Positions 31,480 to 37,056 of a DNA stretch of 37,056 bases are shown piece by piece; positions within the stretch are counted from its first letter, which is position 1; every line of letters begins with the position of its first letter. Origin of the DNA: Hyphomicrobiales bacterium (GTDB lineage: Bacteria > Pseudomonadota > Alphaproteobacteria > Rhizobiales > Rhizobiaceae). Location of the stretch: positions 1 to 37,056 of the forward strand of contig JAKDNM010000026.1 of assembly GCA_030456445.1 (NCBI GenBank), in the 5' to 3' direction. The notes under the pieces were generated by a model. The model made no database searches. It saw only the letters and a program-made list of their open reading frames with translations, and was not told the DNA's origin. Made by a program: the position numbers and the translations under genes.

Positions 31480-32481
31480 ATGACCGCTCACGCCCATACG
31501 GCCCTTGCCGCGATGCCCACGATGGACGACATCCGTGCTGCGGCGCGCCGGATCGAGGGGCTGGCGCGACGCACTCCGCTTCTGGAATCGCCGGCGCTCA
31601 ATGAGAAGTTCGGCGGCAGGCTCCTCTTCAAGCCGGAGGTCCTGCAACGCACCGGTTCCTTCAAGTTTCGCGGGGCCTACAACAAGATCGCTTCCCTGAC
31701 GCAAGAGGAGCGCGCGCGCGGCGTCGTCGCTTTTTCTTCCGGCAACCATGCGCAAGGCGTGGCGGCGGCAGCCGGACTTTTCGGCATAAGGGCGGTCATC
31801 GTCATGCCCGCCGACGCGCCTGCCATCAAGGCCGACAATGTGCGCGCCATGGGCGCCGAAATCGTGCCCTACGACCGCTACGGTCAGGACAGGGAGATCG
31901 TCGCCCGGCCCTATGTCGAGCAGGGGATGGCGCTGGTAAAGCCTTTCGACGATCCGCTGATCGTAGCCGGCCAGGGAACGGTCGGACTGGAGATCGCCGA
32001 GGATGCGGCGGCGATGGGCGCCCGCCTCGATGCCGTCGTCACGCCCTGCGGCGGCGGCGGGCTGATGGCAGGTATCGCCACCGCCATCAAGGCGCTGTCG
32101 CCCGAAACGCAGATATGGGGTGCTGAGCCGGAGAATTTCGACGACACCCGCCGCTCGCTCGCCGCCGGCAGCCGGGTTGGAGCCGATCCGGCCGGTACGT
32201 CGATCTGCGATGCGCTGATGTCCCCGATGCCTGGCGAACTCACCTTCGCCATCAACCGCAAGCTGGTGGCTGGTGTGGTCGGCGTGACGGAAACCTCTGT
32301 CGCCGCTGCCATGCGCGATGCCGCCGCGCATCTTAAATTGGTCGTCGAACCCGGTGGCGCGGCAGCCTTCGCTGCGTTTCCGTCCGGCGAGATCGCGTTG
32401 GCCGGCAGGACGATCGCGGTCGTGCTTTCCGGCGGCAATGTCGATCTCGACCTTTTCGCCCGGCTGACCGCCGCAGCCTAG
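31480..32481 (+). CDS. PLP-dependent threonine/serine dehydratase
   Basis: This 333-residue fold type II PLP enzyme has the catalytic Lys62 in RTGSFKFRGAYNKI, SSGNHAQGVAAAA, the glycine-rich phosphate loop PCGGGGLMAG, and a conserved SGGN near the C-terminus. It lacks the C-terminal ACT-like regulatory domains of biosynthetic IlvA (about 500 residues). It therefore resembles the short catabolic threonine dehydratase or serine racemase/dehydratase. The start is ATG 31480 with GGAGG 7 bp upstream. It is divergent from mbfA and not clearly in an operon. Confidence 0.9.
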   Translation: MTAHAHTALAAMPTMDDIRAAARRIEGLARRTPLLESPALNEKFGGRLLFKPEVLQRTGSFKFRGAYNKIASLTQEERARGVVAFSSGNHAQGVAAAAGLFGIRAVIVMPADAPAIKADNVRAMGAEIVPYDRYGQDREIVARPYVEQGMALVKPFDDPLIVAGQGTVGLEIAEDAAAMGARLDAVVTPCGGGGLMAGIATAIKALSPETQIWGAEPENFDDTRRSLAAGSRVGADPAGTSICDALMSPMPGELTFAINRKLVAGVVGVTETSVAAAMRDAAAHLKLVVEPGGAAAFAAFPSGEIALAGRTIAVVLSGGNVDLDLFARLTAAA

Positions 32482-32590
32482 ACCCTGATCCTAATCCATT
32501 GGATCTATTACCGTTATTTAATGCGCTGTTCATGTGGCGTTCAACGGGCGGCACCTAGAAGAGGGCGTCTTCAATCAAAGGAGAGACCCC

Positions 32591-32917
32591 ATGAAACGCC
32601 TTGTTCTCGCGACCGTCGCGCTTTCGCTTCTCGCCGCGCCGGCCGCCTTCGCCCAGCCGCAGGACTTCCATCACAAGCGTCCGCAGCAGACGCATGTCGT
32701 GAAGAAGAAGGTGGTGACGAAGAAGGTCGTCACAAGGCGGGACTGGAAGCGCGGCCACCGCGTCCCGCATGGCCAGCACTATACGGTGGTCAGGGATTAT
32801 GGCCGCTATCACTTGCGCCGGCCCCCGCACGGCCAGCATTGGGTCAGGGTCGACAACCAGTATCTTCTGGTCGGCATCACCTCGGGCATCATCGCCGCCC
32901 TCGTCAACGCGCAGTAA
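32591..32917 (+). CDS. RcnB-like secreted protein
   Basis: This 108-residue protein has a signal peptide (KRLVLATVALSLLAAPAAFA, cleavage before QPQ). The mature part is basic with repeated VVKKKVVTKKVVTRRDW and HRVPHGQHYTVVRDYGRYHLRRPPHGQHWVRVDNQYLLVGITSGIIAALV, the RcnB-type periplasmic pattern. RcnB in E. coli is tied to Ni/Co homeostasis; many paralogues in alphaproteobacteria have no assigned role. A GGAGAG site precedes the ATG. A hairpin follows the gene. Confidence 0.85.
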   Translation: MKRLVLATVALSLLAAPAAFAQPQDFHHKRPQQTHVVKKKVVTKKVVTRRDWKRGHRVPHGQHYTVVRDYGRYHLRRPPHGQHWVRVDNQYLLVGITSGIIAALVNAQ

Positions 32918-32938
32918 GTTTGCAACGCAGGCTTGAAA

Positions 32939-32970
32939 CGCGGCCCCGGTTTCCTCCCGCCGGGGCCGCG
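32939..32970. terminator. GC-rich hairpin between rcnB-like gene and GT operon end
   Basis: CGCGGCCCCGG (32939-32949) and CCGGGGCCGCG (32960-32970) form a perfect 11-bp stem with a 10-nt loop. It lies between the convergent 3' ends at 32917 and 32977. No T-run follows on either strand, so it is probably a rho-dependent or mRNA-stabilising barrier rather than a classical terminator. Confidence 0.6.
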
Positions 32971-32976
32971 GAATGT

Positions 32977-34668
32977 CTACTCCGCTAAGACTCTACTGCT
33001 TGCAGCGATCGGTATCATCCGGATCGGTACCGCCTCGACGATGGCTCGGCGATCCACCTGGCCGGCGGCGATAGGCTCACCTGATGCGGGCAGATGCTGC
33101 AACGCGCCGATGGAAGGCGGCTTGTCCGCCCGACGGTATATTTCCACCGAATCCGTGGAAGCGATCCGATCGTAGCGGGCGAGAATGGTATCGAACCCGA
33201 ATCTGGCGAGCATTTCCGGCACGAGCTGGCCACGCTTGTCGACGATCAGTATTTGCGGCAACCGTCGCATCAGGCGGGCCTTCTTCCCCGTGAAATACTG
33301 CGCGGCCATGGTCTCGAACCGCTTGGCGCTCGCCATATCGCCGGCGGCGAGGGCTTTTTGCTCGCGAAGATTGGCATACACGGCGATCCAGTCGCTGCAA
33401 TAAGGCTCAATCCATCGCCCGCCGATCATGCGTGCAAACGGGTGACCTGTCTCAATGCCACCGCCCAGAAGACCGACGGTCGGATGGTCATCACGATGGA
33501 AGGCGGCAGCGACGAGAGCATCGGCCGGCCTTTCGCTCGGGAAAAACCGCATGTGACCGACCAATATCGCCGCCACGGCGACGGTAACGAGGCTGGCCCG
33601 CGACCCCGACGCATGCTTTTCAAACAGGATGGCAAGACCCACCACCAGCGCGGCCGAGCCGAACAGGATCGCCGGATAGGTGTGATAAGGCCACCCCTTG
33701 CCCTGTATGAAAAAGGGTAACCAGGCGGCGAGCGAGGCCACCATCAGGACATCCGGGAATTGCGGGGAATCGATCAACCGGCGATGAACAGCGTAGGCGA
33801 CGGCCAGAACGACACCTGGTATGGCAAGCAACAGAAGCATGTCAGCCGGCATGCGATACGCCATATACGTGTCGCGCAACAAGGGCAGCAGCTTTGCGAA
33901 GAAGTCAGGATAGAGAAAGTAGATGAGGGCGAGATAGCTGGCCGTACCAATGCCGGAGAGCACGAACTCCGGCAGGAACAATGTCCAGATATCGCGCCGT
34001 CGCAATGCCAAGTAAAGGGCCGACGCTATCACGACGACGGCATAATAGGGCCTGACCATCGCAAACACGCAAGCTCCTATTGCGGCTGTCAGCCAATGTA
34101 AAGGCCCCGGTGAGCGCGTCGCCGGCGAAGCGATGCGCCAGGCCGTGAGCGCGAGTAAGGGAAGAGCCAGAACGGCGCCGATCTGGTCGCGCTGGGTAAA
34201 GGAATTCCCGGAGATGAGAACGGTCATCGAAAAAAGGATGAGGGACACGATCGCCGCGGATCGCGCCTTCAGCGCCCCGCTGGCGGCGAGCATCCAGCCG
34301 GTAAGCGACGTGCCGGCCAGGCAAATGAGAATCGTATAAAGCCGCACGGCGCATTCCGGCGTGATCCCGACAAAATTCGCAAATCGCACCGGAAGAACAT
34401 ATAGCCAGATCGAAAACGGCGGATTGAGTTCTATCACATCCTGATAGAGCCGCTCGCCCTCCCCGATCCGCTGGATCACCGTAATCAGCCAACTGGTGTC
34501 GGGTACGGTCCCCCAGCGCCAAGCGTTGAAGGCATAGGCGAAGGCGCCGATCAACGCAATGGACAGGGCTACAAGAATGCTGAATGGGAAACCACGCGAC
34601 CGTCCGATCATTTCCGGATTGGACCTGCCGTCGTTGAGGGCTCTGTTATTAGGCGGAACGATATTCAT
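32977..34668 (-). CDS. GT-C/GT39-like membrane glycosyltransferase
   Basis: This 563-residue polytopic membrane protein has about ten hydrophobic segments and a soluble C-terminal part. The first periplasmic loop reads GTVPDTSWLITVIQRIGEGERLYQDVIELNPPFSIWLY, matching ArnT/PMT-type GT-C enzymes that use polyprenyl-phosphate sugars. The acceptor is unknown. I took ATG 34668; a GTG two codons upstream is also possible, and neither has a strong ribosome-binding site. It is the last gene of the four-gene operon with GtrA-, methyltransferase- and GtrB-like genes, which fits modification of lipopolysaccharide, a lipid or a cell-surface glycan. Confidence 0.8.
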   Translation of the reverse strand: MNIVPPNNRALNDGRSNPEMIGRSRGFPFSILVALSIALIGAFAYAFNAWRWGTVPDTSWLITVIQRIGEGERLYQDVIELNPPFSIWLYVLPVRFANFVGITPECAVRLYTILICLAGTSLTGWMLAASGALKARSAAIVSLILFSMTVLISGNSFTQRDQIGAVLALPLLALTAWRIASPATRSPGPLHWLTAAIGACVFAMVRPYYAVVVIASALYLALRRRDIWTLFLPEFVLSGIGTASYLALIYFLYPDFFAKLLPLLRDTYMAYRMPADMLLLLAIPGVVLAVAYAVHRRLIDSPQFPDVLMVASLAAWLPFFIQGKGWPYHTYPAILFGSAALVVGLAILFEKHASGSRASLVTVAVAAILVGHMRFFPSERPADALVAAAFHRDDHPTVGLLGGGIETGHPFARMIGGRWIEPYCSDWIAVYANLREQKALAAGDMASAKRFETMAAQYFTGKKARLMRRLPQILIVDKRGQLVPEMLARFGFDTILARYDRIASTDSVEIYRRADKPPSIGALQHLPASGEPIAAGQVDRRAIVEAVPIRMIPIAASSRVLAE

Positions 34669-34742
34669 TGCCACCGCTGCATCAAACGGATGATCGTGTG
34701 AACAGTCTGAGGTCGGGCAATGAGCCGCTCATCTCATCGGCG

Positions 34743-35150
34743 CTAGGCATGGCGAAATACCCAGCGGTCGAAAACGATGAAATTCAAAGCGGGAACGACG
34801 ACGCAGAGGATCACGATCGGAACCAGGGCGGGGACGTCGAACATGTCTGTAAGAACGGCCGGAAAGATAACCGCGAGCGCAAGGCCTACGAGGTTGCAGA
34901 GAACGAATCTGGGCAATTCGATCGAATGTGTCCGCGGCGATGCGAAAGTGAAATATTTATGTCCGACATAGGAAGAGATTCCAGCCATGAGATAGGCGGA
35001 AAATGACGCCACCGCCGCCGGCAACGGTACGATGCCGGTTATCCTGTCGGACAGGACGAAAGCACATGCAGCATAGATCACGGTTGCTGCCATGCCAATG
35101 AGGGTGAAACGCGACAATCGCAGAAAGACGTGTTCGAATGCGTCCGTCAC
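34743..35150 (-). CDS. GtrA-like small membrane flippase
   Basis: This 135-residue protein has four hydrophobic segments (LSRFTLIGMAATVIYAACAFVL, VASFSAYLMAGISSYVGHKYFTF, FVLCNLVGLALAVIFPAVL, VPIVILCVVVPALNFIVFDRWVF), the GtrA layout. GtrA-type proteins flip polyprenyl-linked sugars made by a GtrB-type transferase. The best start is GTG 35150, which overlaps the methyltransferase stop (GTGA); a longer frame starting at 35327 crosses the methyltransferase gene and is unlikely. The motif F-D-RWVF at the end is typical. Confidence 0.88.
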   Translation of the reverse strand: MTDAFEHVFLRLSRFTLIGMAATVIYAACAFVLSDRITGIVPLPAAVASFSAYLMAGISSYVGHKYFTFASPRTHSIELPRFVLCNLVGLALAVIFPAVLTDMFDVPALVPIVILCVVVPALNFIVFDRWVFRHA

Positions 35151-35920
35151 GCCGCCATCCAGTCCGCCGACTGAGGATTTGTGACCGTGGCGGGCTTGCC
35201 GAATACGGCAAGCAGCGAAACCCCGAACGGCAAGGCGCGGTTTTTGAGGACATGGCGCTCGGCTGAGAACATCGCCTTCATCGCGGAGTTGATGGGCTGT
35301 GGCGGTATCGCGTGACCGGATGGCCACTCGGCCTTGCGTATGCGGTCGGCCAGGCGCACCAGCATTGCAAGCGGAAACAGCGTGGTGTTCATGTAGGTCA
35401 GCTTTTCAAGCACGTAGCCGGCATTCTCGACGCGCTCACGCAGCAGCCCTCGAGAATAACGCCGCATATGGCGCAACCCCACGTCATGCGTACTCCACAG
35501 CCACTGATGGGCGGGCACGGTCAGCACGATGCGGCCTCCCGGTTTCAGCAACTCGCCTATTGTCATGAGCGAAGTTTCGTCCTCGGCTACATGTTCAAGG
35601 ACATCGAACAGGCAGATGAGATCGCAGCTTCGTGGCGGCACCGGGATGTTGTCAGGCAGGTGGCCTGAAAGAAAGTCGCGGCCGGTCTTTTCACGAGCGA
35701 TCAGTCTGGCCAGATCGCTCATCTCAACAGCCGTAACCGAGCCGAACTGCTCAAGCATCTTGAGGTTGCCGCCGGTGCCCGCGCCTATTTCAAGGATTTT
35801 GATGTCGCTCGGAAGCCGGAAGGCGCGGACCACCGCTTCGACGATCGCGCGACGGCCACAGAACCACCAGTGGTCGTCCTCTGTGGCGGCCATGTTACGA
35901 TAGGCTTCCAGTTCCATCAT
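35147..35920 (-). CDS. Class I SAM-dependent methyltransferase
   Basis: This 257-residue protein has SAM motif I in IKILEIGAGTGGNLKMLEQFG (about residues 40-60), the acidic strand TAVEMSDLAR, and the later LICLFDVLEHVAEDETSL and LKPGGRIVLTVPAHQWLWSTHD. The substrate is unknown. Its start overlaps the GtrB-like stop by 4 bp and its own stop overlaps the GtrA-like start, so it is firmly part of the glycan operon. Methylation of a sugar or polyprenyl-linked intermediate is a plausible role. Confidence 0.9.
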   Translation of the reverse strand: MMELEAYRNMAATEDDHWWFCGRRAIVEAVVRAFRLPSDIKILEIGAGTGGNLKMLEQFGSVTAVEMSDLARLIAREKTGRDFLSGHLPDNIPVPPRSCDLICLFDVLEHVAEDETSLMTIGELLKPGGRIVLTVPAHQWLWSTHDVGLRHMRRYSRGLLRERVENAGYVLEKLTYMNTTLFPLAMLVRLADRIRKAEWPSGHAIPPQPINSAMKAMFSAERHVLKNRALPFGVSLLAVFGKPATVTNPQSADWMAA

Positions 35921-36912
35921 TCGCCCCCGAATGTGCGCCGCACTATGTAGTTTGGACGTTGTTTAATCTCGACATAGACCCGACCGAGATACTGGCCGAG
36001 GATACCAATACCGAGCAGTTGGATGCCTCCGAGGAACAGGATCGAGACAAGCAGCGACGCGTAGCCGGGAACGTCGATGCCAAAAAACAGCGTCTTGGCC
36101 ACGATCAGGAGGCCGTAAAGGAAGGAGAAGATCGAGATCATGGCGCCGATGTAAGTCCATATTTCGAGCGGCGCGGTCGAGAAGCTGGTGATGCCTTCGA
36201 GCGCGAAGTTCCAGAGTTTCCATCCGGAGAACTTTGTGCTTCCTGTGGTCCGGGGCTTGCGCACATAGTCTACAGTGGCTGTCCGGAAGCCAACCCAGGC
36301 GAACAGGCCTTTCATGAAGCGCCTGCGTTCTGGCAATGTCTTGAGCGCTTCGATCACCTGTCGGTCGATCAAGCGAAAGTCGCCGACGTCCTGCGGAATT
36401 TTCTGCTGCGCGATCCAGTTATGGATGCGGTAGAACAGGGATGCCGAGCTGTATTTGAGAAAGCTGTCGCTGGAGCGATCAACTCGCCTGGCTACCACCA
36501 CTTCATAGCCTTCCCGCCATTTCTCCACGAGTTGCGGGATAATTGCGGGTGGGTCCTGCAGGTCAACGTCGATCGGGATCGCCGCATCGGCGTCGCAAGC
36601 ATCCAGACCCGCGGTCAGTGCCGCTTCCTTGCCGAAATTGCGCGAAAGGTCGATGACCCGGATGCGCATGTCCTTCTGTGCTGCGTCGAGAAGATGCGCA
36701 AGGGTCGCGTCCTGACTGCCATCATTGACAAAGACGAACTCGAAAGCAACGCCATTGCTTGCGAGGGAATCGACGCATGCGCGTACCGTCTGGAGGAAAG
36801 GTTCGATAGCGTCTTTCTCGTTGTGGACGGGAACGATCAGAGCGACAGTCAATATCCTCCCGTCCAGGGGCAGCGGCCGAAGCTGCTCGACATGCAGGAA
36901 TGGTGCGTTCAT
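35917..36912 (-). CDS. GT2 glycosyltransferase, GtrB/DPM-like
   Basis: This 331-residue protein has a cytoplasmic GT-A domain: VALIVPVHNEKDAIEPFL, FVNDGSQDATLAHLL, LSRNFGKEAALTAGLDAC and IDVDLQDPPAII (DxD-like). Two C-terminal membrane helices follow (TYIGAMISIFSFLYGLLIVAK and LLVSILFLGGIQLLGIGILGQYLG). This is the GtrB/dolichol-phosphate-sugar synthase layout that charges polyprenyl phosphate with a sugar. It is the first gene of the operon. Only 144 bp remain upstream to the window edge; I see no clear promoter there and no ribosome-binding site of note. Confidence 0.93.
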   Translation of the reverse strand: MNAPFLHVEQLRPLPLDGRILTVALIVPVHNEKDAIEPFLQTVRACVDSLASNGVAFEFVFVNDGSQDATLAHLLDAAQKDMRIRVIDLSRNFGKEAALTAGLDACDADAAIPIDVDLQDPPAIIPQLVEKWREGYEVVVARRVDRSSDSFLKYSSASLFYRIHNWIAQQKIPQDVGDFRLIDRQVIEALKTLPERRRFMKGLFAWVGFRTATVDYVRKPRTTGSTKFSGWKLWNFALEGITSFSTAPLEIWTYIGAMISIFSFLYGLLIVAKTLFFGIDVPGYASLLVSILFLGGIQLLGIGILGQYLGRVYVEIKQRPNYIVRRTFGGE

Positions 36913-37056
36913 GGCGACCGTCGCAGCTTTGAGTGCAATATTCGCTGAAACGGTAAAGCCGCACGGTTAAGATGGGTTTAAGCGAAAACGCCCGATCTTA
37001 CAGCTTCCTCAGTGCCACATTCTCTATCAGATGATTTGCCCCCTTGCTCAAGATGA

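Noticed and set aside
32492-32520. GATCC...GGATC repeat after the dehydratase gene
   Set aside because: Five-bp arms without a T-run; likely chance.
1-37056. Search for CRISPR arrays, insertion sequences, integrases or att-like direct repeats
   Set aside because: No spaced direct repeats, transposase or recombinase motifs were seen, including around the two toxin-antitoxin insertions.

Overview
The window is a high-GC stretch with compact alphaproteobacterial gene order. The family set (BMP-type nucleoside ABC transporter, ubiE-ubiB-coaBC-dut neighbourhood, an Irr/ICE-type iron box in front of mbfA, long-form DeoC, DUF6356, TAXI-TRAP transporter) points to Hyphomicrobiales (Rhizobiales), most likely a Mesorhizobium/Phyllobacteriaceae relative. 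That placement is an inference from gene content and protein style, not a database result. I saw no rRNA, tRNA, insertion sequence, prophage or CRISPR array.

Region 1 (1-8585) is a nucleoside uptake and catabolism locus. It holds the end of one ABC permease, a complete second permease, cytidine deaminase, purine nucleoside phosphorylase, deoxyribose-phosphate aldolase, an ALDH16-type tandem aldehyde dehydrogenase and thymidine phosphorylase, all on + and mostly overlapping. A retropepsin-like membrane protease and uracil phosphoribosyltransferase follow on the - strand. Together they would import nucleosides, release bases, cleave deoxyribose-5-P to acetaldehyde and glyceraldehyde-3-P, probably oxidise an aldehyde, and salvage uracil. 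No phosphopentomutase (deoB) is present here. A 7-bp-unit inverted repeat lies between the transporter and enzyme genes.

Region 2 (8782-16399) is the ubiE-ubiB-coaBC-dut core. A FitAB/VapBC-type toxin-antitoxin pair sits between ubiB and coaBC. A trans-3-hydroxy-L-proline dehydratase plus a PEP-mutase-family gene sits between coaBC and dut. An Lrp/AsnC regulator with an operator at its own start codon and a small DUF6356 gene follow.

Region 3 (16423-22498) has a DadA-like FAD oxidoreductase, prfC, a higBA toxin-antitoxin pair, a cysteine-rich secreted protein, a XylX-like FAH-family enzyme, and a divergent 1-Cys peroxiredoxin with a clear terminator.

Region 4 (22692-26610) is a TAXI-type TRAP transporter operon (binding protein, fused permease, DUF1850), followed by a 345-bp gap with a weak small ORF and a hairpin.

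Region 5 (26611-32970) contains an ArsR/NIPSNAP divergent pair, a YciE-type ferritin-like protein, an apparently leaderless TetR gene coupled to a flavin monooxygenase, mbfA with a 31-bp near-palindromic iron box, a PLP-dependent threonine/serine dehydratase, and an RcnB-like secreted protein.

Region 6 (32977-36912) is a four-gene - strand operon for surface or lipid-linked glycan modification: a GtrB/DPM-like glycosyltransferase, a methyltransferase, a GtrA-like flippase and a GT-C-type membrane glycosyltransferase.

Most of the window is recognisable housekeeping or metabolism. I did not find a convincing new multi-gene system. The best leads are regulatory: two regulators whose operators are embedded in promoters that yield leaderless mRNAs, the mbfA box, the heptamer inverted repeat, and the toxin-antitoxin insertion fused to coaBC expression.
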